DNA of 64,000 bases from Skeletonema tropicum (GCA_037178625.1 JAWZXG010000029.1:62001-126000); one strand, 5' to 3'; counted from the first letter of the stretch, positions 30,394 through 42,428 are shown. A program made the numbers and translations. Notes: generated by a model from the letters alone, not told the origin.

Positions 30394-33300
30394 ATGGTGA
30401 AGGAAGACCGCTCTGGCTGGGTGGCCGTCGCCCCCGAACACACCACCTCCACGGAAGACCGCATCAAACCTGCCGTCTCAGCCTACCAATTTTTCCAACG
30501 CGAGCACAGCTCCTCCATCCATCAACAACTTGCATCCTCCGGCAAACCCACCGACGTCGGCGCACTCGGACGAGAGGTGTCCAGCCGATGGCAAGCTCTG
30601 ACGCCCTCGGAAAAGAGAAAGTATGAAGATTTAGCAGCTCAGGATAAACATCGATTCTTGGCCGAGAGTCACAAGCGAGATGTGGAGGCGATGCAGCGTA
30701 AGGAACGGTTGCAGAAGGAGCGGGAGACGTTAATTTTAGATGATCAGGGGGAGGGGCGGACGCGTCGATCGAGGCAGAAGGAACAGAAAAGGGTGGAGAA
30801 GAAACGTGTCAAGAAGCTTGAGAAGAAGAAGGTCAAGGTTGCTGCCAAGAAGAAGGCTAAAAAGGCGAAGAAGCGGGCTGATGGGGATGATGATTCGGAT
30901 TATCAAGATGATAGTGATAGCTCGTCATCGAGTTATCAAGATGACTCCTCATCTAGCTCCTCCTCCTCCTCTTCATCATCAGATTCTTCATCGGATTCCG
31001 AAGACTCCTACAAAAAGAAGAAGGCTCCCAAACGTCCAGTCAAAGTCTCCCAAGCCGTCCTTCAACGACGGGAAAAGGCCAAGCAAGAAAAGTTGGAGAA
31101 GGAGAAATACATCGAACAACGCCAATCCGATGTGAGATCCGAACGTGCCGAGCAGGCCAAGCGAAGGTTGGAATACCTTTTAAAGCAGAGTGATATTTTT
31201 AGTCATTTTGGGAATGTCAAACAGGAAAAGGCACGGTTGGGATTGTCAAGTAGTGCTGCTGCAACGTCTTCTCAATTGGAGTCGAAATCAACTGCTGCCG
31301 TATCATCATCGGGGGGCATTGTTCGAAAACCCAGTGGTACTCTTGGTGAGAAGGTGAATGATCATCAAGATGAAGAGGAGCGAGAGGAGGCGGATGAACA
31401 TGATGCTACATTTTTGACTGCGCAGCCTTCTACTTTGGGAGGTGGGAAGATGAGGCAATATCAATTGGAGGGACTGAATTGGATGATCCGGTTGCAAGAG
31501 AATGGGGTCAATGGTATCCTGGCTGATGAGGTGAGTACTGATTTGTCGCATTGTTGATGTTGCAGTTTTCATTGTAGTTTCAGTTCCAGTAGTATGCTAG
31601 TGTATTTTTGTACACATGGTATTAACGCACTTTTCTTCATCATCTAAATTACATTTCTCAACGAATCATATTTAACTACAGATGGGCTTGGGAAAGGTGC
31701 GTGCATAGGGTGATTTCGAGGCATTTTATCCGTGCCTCCCTCGAGTTATGTTTTTTCGTTGACACTAACACTTGTTGTGCACATTTTGCATTATTTTAAT
31801 GCATATAGACTATGCAATCTGTTTCAATCCTTGTTTACATGATGGAGTACAAGAAAGACAGAGGTCCACATCTCATCATTGTGCCCAAGTCTACGCTTAG
31901 TAACTGGATGAACGAATTAGCACGTTGGGGTCCAACTCTGAAGGCTGTCAAATTCCATGGTACCAAAGACGAACGTTTAGAAATGGCAACGGATGTCTTA
32001 CAACCGGGTCAACGTGATGAAGAGCGCAAATGGAATGTCGTCGTAACCACCTACGAGATCTGCAACCTCGAACGAAATGTGTTGAACAAATTTGCATGGT
32101 CATATCTCATTATTGATGAAGCGCATCGTCTCAAGAACGAGGCGTCCACGTTCTCCCGGATTGTTCGTACTCTTGAGACTCGATTCAGATTGCTGCTCAC
32201 AGGAACACCATTACAAAACAATTTGCATGAATTGTGGGCCCTATTGAACTTTTTGGTTCCGGATGTGTTTGCATCGGCGGAACAATTTGATGAGTGGTTC
32301 AACCTTGACATTGATGATAACCAAGAGAAGAATAAGCTGATCTCTCAATTGCACAAAATCTTGCGTCCCTTCATGCTGCGTCGTCTGAAGGTTGATGTGG
32401 AGAAAAGTCTGCCGCCCAAAACAGAAACTATTCTGTTTACAGGGATGAGCGCAATGCAAAAGAAATTATACAGAGACATCTTGATGCGTGATCTGGACAC
32501 ACTTACTGGTAAAGGAGGCACAGGAAGTCGAACGGCAGTGTTAAACATTGTTATGCAATTGAGAAAATGCGCTGGTCATCCCTATTTGTTTCCAGGGATT
32601 GAAGATCGTTCCCTCGATCCTTTAGGGGAGCATTTAGTGGATAACTGCGGAAAGATGGTATTGCTTGACAAGCTCCTCCTTCGCCTGAAAGAGCGTGGTC
32701 ATCGTGTGTTATTGTTTACTCAAATGACTCGTATTTTGGACATTTTGGAGGATTATATGCATATGCGTGGTTTTCAGTACTGTCGTATTGATGGTAACAC
32801 TACCTATGAAGATCGTGAAGAGCGTATTGACTCGTACAACAAGCCGGACTCGGAGAAGTTCCTCTTCTTGCTTTCGACAAGAGCTGGTGGTCTTGGTATT
32901 AATTTACAGACAGCTGATGTGGTGATCTTATTTGATTCAGATTGGAATCCCCAGGCTGACTTGTGAGTATTCTTCAATTACTGCATGTTCTTATCTGTGA
33001 TTTGTCTCTTGTTGTTGACCGACAACTACTACTTCTTCTTCTTCTTACAGGCAAGCACAAGATCGTGCCCATCGTATCGGGCAGAAGAGAACAGTTCAGG
33101 TCTTTCGACTCGTCACAGAGGACACTATCGAGCAGAAAATTGTTGAGCGTGCACAGCAGAAGCTCAAACTAGATGCTATGGTCGTCCAACAAGGGCGACT
33201 GAAAGACCAGGATAATAAACTTTCTCGCGAGGAGCTGCTTGACGCAATTCGATTCGGCGCTGATAAAATATTCAAATCAAAGGATTCATCCATCACTGAT

Positions 33301-35583
33301 GACGATGTAAGTACATCACTACCACTTGACACGATGGTCAGCAGATCAATCTTTCAACTCACCTCCATTGACTTTTTAATACGGTTTTAGATTGACTTGA
33401 TTTTAGATGCGGGAAAGAAAAAGACCCAAGAGCTCAACGATAAACTTCAGGAAGCGCAAAAGGGTGATATGCTAGATTTCAAGCTCGACGGCGGGATATC
33501 TGCGCAGACGTTTGAGGGTGTTGACTACTCTGATGCAAAAATGGCACAATTCCAAGAGGATATCTTGGGCATGATTGACATGGGGAAACGAGAGCGTAGA
33601 ACTGTAGCGTACAACGAGAATCAGCTGTACATGCAGCAAATGGCTCAACAAGGGGCTACTCAACCCAAGAAGAAGAAACAAAAGAAAGAAATTAAATTGC
33701 CTAGGACGATGCGACTACCTCGACTGGAAGAGTGGCAAATGTTTGATCGTACAGCTTTAAACGCAATACAGGAGACAGAGGAGCAAGCATTTCGGGCACT
33801 GCCCAATGATGTCCAGCTATTGGCTTGCGGCATCAAGGTTGAAAAATCTGCGGAAGATGAAGAACAAAAGAGTGAAGTAGAGCCGAAAGACGGAGACGAT
33901 GCAAAGGCGGAAGATGGGAAAGCGGCGTCGGAAGAGAAGAAGGACGATAAGAAAGAAGATGATATTGATCTTGACGAAACTCTATCCAAATTGATAACAG
34001 ATGAGCAGAAAGCAGAAAAGGCTCGTCTCCTTGCAGAAGGATTCTCAGATTGGAGCAGGCTTCATTATTCTGCATTTGTGAAGGCCAGCGCCAAATACGG
34101 GAGAACAAATTACGTCAAGATTGCAAATGATGTTGGAAAGCCTGTCAGTGCCATCAAGACTTATTCTGAGGCCTTTTTTGATGAAGATTTTGGTAAGAAG
34201 CGTTTCTCCGAACATGAATACGACCGCATTGTAAAAATCATTGAGAAGGGAGAGAAGAGGATAGAGGATACAAAAGGACTTCAGAGGGGGACTAGAGTGC
34301 TGATATCATTGTTTGAGAATCCCTGGGTTGAATTGCAATTTACCCACTACAATATGAAGGATATTAACAAGGACAAGAAATTCACGCCGCAAGAGGACAG
34401 ATTCTTGCTCTGCTGGGCGCATAAGTATGGCTACGGTCAATGGGAAGCAATCAAGTTTGCCATCCGTCGTAGCCACCACTTCAGGTTTGATTACTTTTTC
34501 AAGAGTCTTACAGTCGAAGCGATCGGCCGCAGATGTGAACAGCTAATGAGAGCAGCCGAGAAGGAAGTCGAGGCCATGGAAAAATTGGCCATCGAGGAGG
34601 CAGAGAAAGAAGGGCGCACATTAACGCCAGGTGAAATCAAACTCCCCATGTTCAAAGAGAGCCAGGCCAAGAAACGTGCCGAGCAACAAAAGAAATTTTT
34701 GGAAGAGAGAGCAACGCTTGAGCAGAATGTGGTTGATATCGACGAGCAGATAATGCAAATTCAGAAAGCGTTGCGCGATCTTGAAGGGAATCAAACCATC
34801 GACACATTCTTTAAAGCCAAGGCAAGTGCGGATATTCCTGAGCACTTGGTTGGAGAACTTGCCAACATCATTGCTAGAATGAGATCACAAAGCATGGTGG
34901 CCATCACAGATGAGTTCTTGTCTAAATTTCCCGGCAAAGGAAGTAAAAAGTCTATTGGTCAAAAAATTGAAGCAATCGGTGTGAAGGAGAAACGATCCGA
35001 GGAGGGTGATACTGCTCCATATTGGTACTTGCGTAAAGAGAAGGACCACCTTCTAACAAAAACGACCAAGGCTCAGATGAAAGACTCGCGTGAAGCTCGT
35101 CTTGCTGCCGCTGAGAAGAGCAAGAAACGAAAGGTTGATGAGGATGCAGGAGGAGACGTCAACGGTGCAATCGGCCCCGAGGGAGATTTTGTTGAGTTTC
35201 CTGAATACGATGGAGAAGAAGAGCCTCATGAAAACAAGAAAGCGTTCACCCTCTTCTGCAAAGCCACCAGAAGAGAGGTGAAGAACTCATTGAGCCCATC
35301 ATCTCGGAAGAACAAAGATCGTGTCAATGGTATATTGAAAGATAGATGGTATGCTCTCACCAGTGACGAGAAACAAGTATGGAAGGGATGGGAAGTCTGG
35401 GATGCGAAGCGATATGAGTATCAATCTGGTATTTATGAGAATCGGAACCAAAAGAAGTCCAAAAGCAGCAGCTCCCGCAATGAAGGAGGTGGTTCATCAA
35501 TTCCGAAGAAATCAATCCCCAAGAAACCCAGGAAGGATAGCTTAGGTGATGGTCTTTCCATCCCAAAGAAGAAAAAGTCGTAA
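30394..35583 (+). CDS. ISWI: ISWI-type SNF2 chromatin-remodelling ATPase with HMG-like boxes at both ends
   Basis: Five exons: 30394-31530, a 15-nt microexon 31682-31696, 31809-32962, 33051-33306 and 33391-35583, giving 1584 aa. ATG 30394 (MVKEDRSGW) is preferred over an upstream ATG at 30274. Order of domains: HMG box ([14 protein letters not shown] to [15 protein letters not shown], about 30-95), a lysine/serine-rich linker with a 12-Ser run, AutoN-like region ([20 protein letters not shown]), SNF2 ATPase ([43 protein letters not shown]), helicase C ([36 protein letters not shown]), then HAND ([15 protein letters not shown]), SANT ([21 protein letters not shown]) and SLIDE ([19 protein letters not shown]). 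A C-terminal HMG-like region ([31 protein letters not shown]) follows. It would slide and space nucleosomes in the nucleus. The Walker A residues MGLGK lie alone on the microexon. Confidence 0.95.
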
Positions 35584-35773
35584 AATTAAGATTTAACACT
35601 CAAGATAAACCAAAACCAGCTAGTGATTCGTTACTATTAGCGTGTTGCGTGTTCAATGCATAGAGAGGGTTGAGACAGAACGAAGGTAAACACAAATTGC
35701 TTAAATATCATAATATCATACAAAATATCATAATATCATACAATTCTTCTAACGCATTCATTATCTACTTCAT

Positions 35774-36604
35774 CTAAACATCATCATCCAACTTCAATAC
35801 CAAATGCTCCTCCCCCTCCTTAAACGCCGGCTTTCCAAGATAAGGACACCCAGCACAACGAAATGCATCACCCTTGGCACAATTTCCACAATTACTTTTC
35901 GGAGGAGGATTACTATCCGCCATTTTCTTTTCCTCATTTGCCTCACGCTCTGCCCTCCCACAGGTACAATCATCACATGCCTTACGTCCACCACAATCAT
36001 CTGCTGCTGCTGCCTTGGCACGTGCCTCCATGTCAATTGTGGGGGGAGGAGCAAGCATTCCCGAATTATTACCACCGTTTAATAATAGATCATCTTCATC
36101 TATTTGATCATCATCCTCGTCATCATCCAAATTTAAAGTCACCTTATTGGACTTTTTCGCACCAAGATTTAATCTCATGGGAGCAGAAGAAGAAGCAGTC
36201 GGAGGTGCAGCTGACTTTTGAGCAGTGAAGATTCGTCCCCCGTCCTTCTGACGTTGTTCGGATTGTGTTTTGAGACCTGCTAGTACAAATGATGTCATGA
36301 TGATGCCCCAATCCATCTTATTACTTGATGTATCTCCGTCAGTAGCTGACATGACGACATGAACAGACACGCTCCCATTCGGAATTAGATATGGAACCAA
36401 TGATGCCAACGCTAGAGAATCATAATGGGTGAGAAGTTCATCGTATTGGAGGTAGATGGAGATGGAGGATAGGGCTTCGCTTTTCATGGTGGAGAGGCAG
36501 CTTGGTAGGGATTCTTTGGTTGGAGCTTGTACTACCGTAACGCTGTCTCTGGCCTCATCAGTGGGGGCATAGCTGCCGATGTGAATGGCCGCGGTGGATG
36601 TCAT
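35774..36604 (-). CDS. CIAPIN1: Anamorsin/Dre2 (CIAPIN1), cytosolic Fe-S assembly
   Basis: 276 codons, no intron. The diagnostic C-terminus has two cluster sites: the [2Fe-2S] motif in [20 protein letters not shown] (C, then CxxCxC) and the twin CxxC site [23 protein letters not shown]. An acidic linker ([16 protein letters not shown]) precedes them. The N-terminal ~140 residues take the place of the methyltransferase-like domain but are short. Dre2 receives electrons from the diflavin reductase Tah18 for cytosolic Fe-S protein biogenesis. The gene is tail-to-tail with ISWI (190 bp). Confidence 0.93.
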   Translation of the reverse strand: MTSTAAIHIGSYAPTDEARDSVTVVQAPTKESLPSCLSTMKSEALSSISIYLQYDELLTHYDSLALASLVPYLIPNGSVSVHVVMSATDGDTSSNKMDWGIIMTSFVLAGLKTQSEQRQKDGGRIFTAQKSAAPPTASSSAPMRLNLGAKKSNKVTLNLDDDEDDDQIDEDDLLLNGGNNSGMLAPPPTIDMEARAKAAAADDCGGRKACDDCTCGRAEREANEEKKMADSNPPPKSNCGNCAKGDAFRCAGCPYLGKPAFKEGEEHLVLKLDDDV

Positions 36605-37355
36605 GGTGGTGAATTGTTGTTGTCTACTGAGTGGACGTTAGCCGATTGCTACAATATCGAAGACTTCTGATGGAAAATAATATGGAACGAAAATAGACAA
36701 GCGGCGTGAAGAGTGGTGAAGACAGCTAGCGCCACACTTGCTATTTATTCCTACGTTGGGGCCACGAAAAATTAAAGATGGCTGTCTCAGAGAGAAGTTC
36801 GTGCTCTTTGTCCCCTTGGCTTGAATAATGTTTCCAAGCAACGTCAAGCAACGTGCAAGCAATACTTAGGGCCGCAGATGAAAGGAAAGGGCTAAGGATT
36901 GGAGTTCTGCATGAGTGGTAGAAGGACAATGAAATGCTCATGTATTTTTCTCTTGTCTCGCTCTTTTAGCTCCCGCTCTAGTTATATCTTGATCGTCACA
37001 AGTAGATGTAGCAACCTGAATGTGAATGTGGATAGAATCTACATATATCACTACTTATCACCAATGCTTGTGGTTCCAGGAGGCATATCAGTCTCTTAAT
37101 GAATGAGAAACTGGTGCAGCCTTGTACATACAGCCTCAAGCTCAAGCGAATCAACTTCTATCAGATAACAAGTTCACTTAAAATCTATTGCTTGAGCTCT
37201 ACAAGAAGTTGCCCTATCTCTCATCTCTGTAGCATTGATCATGTCAAGCTTGCTTAGAAGATTCTTCTAGACTTGCAATATACCAGTGCTAGCAACAATC
37301 CACCCCAGAGCCAGAGAAATGCTTTCCACAAAGTACTACCAAGGAAGACCCAAGC
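36605..37355. other. Intergenic, 750 bp
   Basis: Upstream of CIAPIN1 and downstream of the first small membrane-protein paralog. Part of it (about 37010-37200, GAATGAGAAACTGG...TGCTTGAG) matches the 3' flank of the second paralog (about 38980-39140), so it belongs to the local duplication unit. Confidence 0.5.
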
Positions 37356-37922
37356 TCAAGCCAAGCCATTCTTCGTTACGACTACTCCTATCAAGGCACA
37401 AACCCATCCTATGAGCAGGTAGAGGGCAAAATGCCACCTAGGAATACTGATGCGACCTTTTTCCAGCTCGTCGTAGGAGAGACCAAGCACTGGAATCACA
37501 GCATAAGGGCTATTCGGACTGTGTTGTTGTATAGTTCTCCACTTCTTGAGGAGTAACTTGACAGCATGATCGGCATCACGGATTCCTGAAATCGCACTAA
37601 GGCAAACAAGAATACCAACGCTTGGAATTAGAATCATCAACCAGAAATTTGTGTCCCAGACTACTTGTTCTCTCGTCGCAGCTGCAAACGAAAGCCACAA
37701 AAAGCCTTCAATGTTTGCAAACCACATCATTCTATTATTTCTCAAGCGATTCTCCTGCTCAATGAGATTGTAGATTCGTTCTGATGCGAATTTTACGTGA
37801 TCATCTGTAGATAAATGGCTTATGAGGGGAGTGTATTCATCCTGATTGAATTCATCGCCATCAAAATATGTTAATGGTGGTGGACCACCTTCGACATCGA
37901 CATCGGTATCGATCGCTGCCAT
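37356..37922 (-). CDS. Small multi-pass membrane protein, paralog 1
   Basis: 188 codons, no intron. Soluble N-terminus (FDGDEFNQDEYTPLIS), a helix (IYNLIEQENRLRNNRMMWFA), then hydrophobic segments (GFLWLSFAAATRE; FWLMILIPSVGILVCLSAIS; HFALYLLIGWVCALIGVVV). Between them lies the conserved DADHAVKLLLKKWRTIQQ. Two neighbours (a dead copy at 39175-39941 and an intact one at 40589-41278) share the NRxxWFxNIEGFLWLSFAA core. No known family is recognised. It ends at VVVTKNGLA, whereas copy 2 keeps an extra C-terminal hydrophobic region, so this copy may be shortened. Confidence 0.65.
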   Translation of the reverse strand: MAAIDTDVDVEGGPPPLTYFDGDEFNQDEYTPLISHLSTDDHVKFASERIYNLIEQENRLRNNRMMWFANIEGFLWLSFAAATREQVVWDTNFWLMILIPSVGILVCLSAISGIRDADHAVKLLLKKWRTIQQHSPNSPYAVIPVLGLSYDELEKGRISIPRWHFALYLLIGWVCALIGVVVTKNGLA

Positions 37923-39174
37923 TATGAGATAAATACTCTTAATGTCGAATTACTACTTATACTTCTCGATTATTAACAGATGGAAAAGGGTTCAAAACAA
38001 TAGAATAGCACAGCAACGAGCCGCAGAAGGAAGTGGTAGATCAAATTCTGCGTCCGTGATTACCATCATTTAGATTCGACTGAGAAGACTGATGAAAGAA
38101 AAAATCTGATAGCACGACTCAATCGTGAAACAAAGTCCCTGACACTGGAAATTGGGTGATGTGAATCGAGTCTTGTAAAAAAATTCTCGGATTGCAAGGC
38201 TGAACTGCATGCTCTCTCAATATTCTTTCAAATGATGTTCGGTCCCACAGAATGTACGGTTCCACGCACCAGGGGAGAGGGATACACAATTCGGGAGATT
38301 GAATCAAGCAAGCGGCCTTGCTGCACATTTAAGGTAATGAGTACGAGTGCCCTTGGCGGGCCTTGCTCTCGATTCCATCTCGTTTAGGGGAAAGTAGCTA
38401 CATACAGAAACATTCTGTTTATGTTATTTACCGCACGCGGCTTGATTGAATGTGAAAGAGAGTGAAGTGCAACCCTAGCTCTAGTAACTCTAGTGAGAGT
38501 AATGTTTATAGTTCGACGCTCAAAATAATGAAAGCCAACAAGCTAGGCCTATCGTAACACTCCAACAGAACTTAACCCGACGCTGTGTTGGTGGCTGCAG
38601 GAGCAACCCCAGCAGGTGCAGGGGGGTTCTTCTCCTTCTCCTTCTCCTTCTCCTGGGGCAGGGGCTAGGGCTAGGAGTGGGGCTGCGGCTGTCACCGCTG
38701 AAGCTGGGGCTCGTGCTGCTGGAACTGATCTCTCTCTATCTTGAACCAGGCTCGAACCCTACCAAAATGCCAATAGAGTTTTGGCCACTTAAACATAAAA
38801 TTTGCAATCAAGCCTGGTGGTTGAATGTGTATGTCATCCGTCCCCTTCTAATTTATTGCCAAGCTGCAACGCCGCGGAAGTGATGCGAAACGGATAGAAA
38901 GGGGAAAATAGAGATATGGATATACTTGTTGCAGGTACAAGATGGACAGCAATGGAATGCCGATGCCAATGCGTGAGGCTAGCAACCTGAATGAGGGCGG
39001 AGGTGTCGAAATGGAATGGAAGCATCAACAAGTTTATGTATAGATCAATCATTCTCCTAGTAAGAATGAGAAACTGGCGGCGTCACTCGACCTCAACCTC
39101 ACAAGTCATCCAGAGTCAATTGCTTGAGCGACAGCGACAAGCTGGAACGATCTTCACTCTCTTCAATGCCAAGC
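37923..39174. other. Intergenic, 1.25 kb, duplicated flanks and relic of a paralog tail
   Basis: Holds upstream sequence shared with paralog 2 (GAAAGAAAAAATCTGATA at about 38093 and 40109; TACCGCACGCGGC at 38430, matched by TACCGCATGCGGC near 40530), a (CTTCTC)n microsatellite at 38625-38655, and near 38600-38760 a minus-strand stretch resembling the C-terminal tail of paralog 2 (ARSARAQ-like, Ala-rich). It reads as a decayed duplication remnant. No intact gene. Confidence 0.5.
38625..38655. repeat. (CTTCTC)n microsatellite
   Basis: Four to five copies of a CTTCTC hexamer within a G/C-rich low-complexity tract. Confidence 0.8.
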
Positions 39175-39941
39175 CTATGCTGCATCCACCGCAGCAGCAG
39201 GGAGCGCTGTTTGGAAGGCTCTTGCGGCTTGGGCTCTTGCTGATCTCGCTCTATCAATCCTGAACACCATCGTGAACAATGCCCAAAGTACTAAGCTAGC
39301 CACAACCCACCACAAAACTATGGCTGCGACACAGTTTAAACCAGAGCATTTGTCAGTGCGAGTTACGACTACTCCTATCAAGCCACAAACCCATCCTATG
39401 AGCACTTAGAGGTAGAGGTAGAGGGCAAAATGCCACCTAGGAATACTGATGCGACCTTTTTCCAGCTCGTCGTAGGCGTAGGAGAGACCAAGCACTGGAA
39501 TCACAGCATAAGGGCTATTCGGACTGTTTTGTTGTATAGCTCTCCACTTCTTGAGGAGTAACTTGACAGCAGTATCCGCGTCGAGATTGCTGAAATTGCA
39601 CTAAGGCAGACGAGAATGCCTATGGTTAGAATAGCAATCAACAACCAGAATCCATTTTCCCAGCCTACCTCTTGACTAATCACAGCTGCAAACGAAAGCC
39701 AGAGAAAGCCTTCAATGTTTGCAAACCACATCATTCTATTATTTCTCAAGCCATTCTCCTGCTCAATGAGATCGTAGATTCTCCCGGATGCGAATTCGAT
39801 GTGCTCGTCTGTAGATAAAAAATGACTTATGAGGGGAGTATATTCGATATTCATTCTGATTGAATTTATCGCCATCAAAATATGTTAATGGTGGTGGAGC
39901 ACCTTTGACATCGTTATCGGTCGATGCCATCATGGTGAATC
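39175..39941 (-). pseudogene. Small membrane protein, paralog 2, disrupted
   Basis: Homologous to paralog 1 along its whole length but broken several times. From ATG 39941 or 39938 the frame reads PPPLTYFDGDKFNQNEY, then an insertion shifts it; the continuation (TPLISHFLSTDEHIEFASG to CLSAISAIS) is in another frame at 39501-39878. A 1-bp deletion after SAIS shifts it again. An insertion near 39405-39420 puts a TAA into the last membrane segment. The C-terminal frame 39175-39405 continues (MLIGWVCGLIGVVVTRTDKC) and carries a hydrophobic extension absent from paralog 1. Confidence 0.8.
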
Positions 39942-40588
39942 AGAATTGATTGCGATATACCCTTAATATCTATGAATATGCTTGATTACTTCGTTCGTCG
40001 ATAATATATAGAAGGCCGTAGATTGAAATGAAAAATTGAACAGAACAAAGAACGTAGGACAAATAGACGGGAATTGATACTTACTACGCAGTCCATAACG
40101 AACATCAAGACTTCATGAAAGAAAAAATCTGATAAGAAGTAAGACTCAATCACTGAAATAAAGTCCCTGATATTATGGTACTGGAAACTGAATCTAGTAA
40201 AAATCTCTGGGCCGGTTCGTTTCTTCGCCATGTTCATGTTATTGGATATTTATCCACACTACTCTCTACAAATTATTAAGCCAGCCGGCCAACTACTTAC
40301 TAGGCCCATTCATGTAGATGTAGAGTTCCGGAGATGTATGTAAACGCTGGTGGCAGGTGACGTAGACCAGTCATCATGCATTTCGCATTCACAAGACAAC
40401 CTAGCAGTATCTTGCTGTCACATCGAACCAATGAGTGAGCGTCTCTTCCCTTGGCCTTGCGCATTGCTCTTGTCTTGATACTGACAAGGCTAAATCCACA
40501 TACAAAGAAGCAATCTGTTTATGTTCTTTACCGCATGCGGCATGATGAGTGTAGTGCAACTCTAGATTTAAGAGAGTTATGTGCGACT
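39942..40588. other. Intergenic, 650 bp
   Basis: Upstream region of paralog 2, similar in patches to 37960-38460 upstream of paralog 1. I see no gene. Confidence 0.45.
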
Positions 40589-41278
40589 CTAACCCAATTC
40601 AGTTGCAGAAGCAGTTTCATTACCGATCACCTGCAAATATTGCCCCCACACGCCACGCTTCGTTAGCACTACTCCTGTCAAGCCTAAAATCCACCCGACA
40701 AGCACAAAGAGAGCAAAATGCCACCTAGGAACACTGACGCGGCAACAGCAACAAAGCCTCCGGTTACAACACTCCCGGGAGCTTTGACAAACACAGAGTT
40801 TCCTCTCTTCACTCGAAAGACCCATCACTGGAATCACAGTGTAAGGGCTGCGAGCCTGATCTGTTTGTATAGTTCTCCACTTCTTGACGAGTAACTTGAC
40901 AGCATTATCGGCATCGCAAATTGCTGAGATTGCACTGAAGCAGATTAGAATGCCTATAAGTGGAATAACAATCAACAGCCAGAACCCATTTTGCCAGCCT
41001 ACTTCTTCACTAATCACAGCTGCAAATGAAAGCCATAAAAAGCCTTCAATGTTTGAAAACCATGTTATTCTATTATGACGCAAATCGTTTTCATGGGAAA
41101 TGAGGATTCGAATTTGTTCTGATGCAAATCTGACTACTTCGCAGTTGTAGCAGCTCGATCCGTGATCATGAAAATAGGGAATATCAAATGGTAAATTTTC
41201 ACGCACACGGTCTGTGTACTCCTTCGGATCGAATTTATCGCCATCAAAATAAGGAGATTCGATGTCAGCTCTACACAT
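40589..41278 (-). CDS. Small multi-pass membrane protein, paralog 3
   Basis: 229 codons, intact, no intron. It shares the core of paralogs 1 and 2 (NRITWFSNIEGFLWLSFAAVIS, DADNAVKLLVKKWRTIQ, PRWHFALFVLVGWILGL). It differs by a longer N-terminal loop (HDHGSSCYNCEVVRFASEQI) and a cysteine-rich insert before the last membrane segment (KLCVCQSSRECCNRRLCCCC). The insert could bind metal, form disulfides or be palmitoylated; the sequence alone does not say. It is the most diverged and only clearly full-length member of the array. Confidence 0.65.
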   Translation of the reverse strand: MCRADIESPYFDGDKFDPKEYTDRVRENLPFDIPYFHDHGSSCYNCEVVRFASEQIRILISHENDLRHNRITWFSNIEGFLWLSFAAVISEEVGWQNGFWLLIVIPLIGILICFSAISAICDADNAVKLLVKKWRTIQTDQARSPYTVIPVMGLSSEERKLCVCQSSRECCNRRLCCCCRVSVPRWHFALFVLVGWILGLTGVVLTKRGVWGQYLQVIGNETASATELG

Positions 41279-41588
41279 GATGTGATATTATTTGCAATTG
41301 TTTCCTTTCTCCTTGTGTGAGTAGATTCTGAATTATGCCATCCGTACCCTGACCTTTTGGCTGATGCGAACGCTGGTGGACGTTGGACGTGAGCGAAGCG
41401 AACACTGGTTTCATGATTGGCCATTTGCATGTATTCTCATTCACAAGCGAAACATTGCCTTCAACAAGAGAAACATATATTGATAGCTGAAAGTTGCGGA
41501 AGATGTAAGATGCATATCACATCTATTACAAGCCTGTATTGATCATGTCTTTATGAATTAACTTTGCCTTCCATCACGTGGAAGAAAG
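41279..41588. other. Intergenic, 310 bp
   Basis: Between paralog 3 and the 3' end of P5C reductase; no feature recognised. Confidence 0.4.
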
Positions 41589-42428
41589 TTACAATCCGTA
41601 CTTGTTTGCAATCTCTTCATCCGATACTCCACCAAGCTGCATTGACCGTTTTGTTGCCGCAGTTACTGCCGAAATGGCTGTCGCGCGGAAGCCTCCCTTT
41701 TCCAATGCTTCAACTCCAGCAATTGTTGTTCCTCCTGGACTTGTCACTTGATCCTTCAACTGTCCTGGATGTGTACCAGTCTTTAACACCATTTCAGCTG
41801 CCCCTTTTACTGTTTGAGCAGACAACATTGTGGCCACATTGCGAGGTAATCCAGCACGTACTCCACCGTCACTCAGAGCTTCAATGAATTGAAAGACATA
41901 GGCAGGTCCACTGCCACTCAAGCCTGTTACAGCATTAAGGAGGTCTTCTTTTACCTCCACAGATACACCTACTGCATCAAGAAGGGAGTTGACGAGTGTT
42001 TTATCTTCTTCAGTAGCCAATGATCCCATAGCAAACCCACACGCAGATTCACCAACAAGACAGGGTGTGTTGGGCATAACACGAACAACTCTCCTACCCG
42101 GAAGAGCCTTCTCGAGTGTTTCCAGTGTAACTCCGGCCGCAATACTAACAATCACAGCTCCAGTATCTGGTCCATCGGCTATATCCTTACATGCGCCCAT
42201 GATACAATTAGGTTTGACGGCAATGAAGATAGCATCGTCTGCATTGGCACAAACGTCAGCGTTCTTATCTGTGGCGTTATATCCCTTTGCCGCGGCTGCA
42301 TCACGAGATGGACCCCATATGTCAGAGCACCACACTTGGCTGGGTGTTCTGACGCCTTTCGCGATGATGCCGTCGATGAGGGCGGATGCCATCATGCCGG
42401 TGCCTATGAAGCCGATGTTGTGTGCCAT
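41589..42428 (-). CDS. proC: Pyrroline-5-carboxylate reductase
   Basis: 279 codons, normal family length, no intron. N-terminal Rossmann fold IGFIGTGMMASALIDGI binds NAD(P)H. RVMPNTPCLVGESACGF and the C-terminal signature block TGLSGSGPAYVFQFIEALSDGG, then LKDQVTSPGGTTIAGVEALE, are classical P5CR/ProC motifs. It catalyses the last step of proline synthesis. No targeting peptide is evident, which suggests the cytosol. The gene is divergent from the ViaA-RavA gene, about 300 bp between the starts. Confidence 0.96.
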   Translation of the reverse strand: MAHNIGFIGTGMMASALIDGIIAKGVRTPSQVWCSDIWGPSRDAAAAKGYNATDKNADVCANADDAIFIAVKPNCIMGACKDIADGPDTGAVIVSIAAGVTLETLEKALPGRRVVRVMPNTPCLVGESACGFAMGSLATEEDKTLVNSLLDAVGVSVEVKEDLLNAVTGLSGSGPAYVFQFIEALSDGGVRAGLPRNVATMLSAQTVKGAAEMVLKTGTHPGQLKDQVTSPGGTTIAGVEALEKGGFRATAISAVTAATKRSMQLGGVSDEEIANKYGL

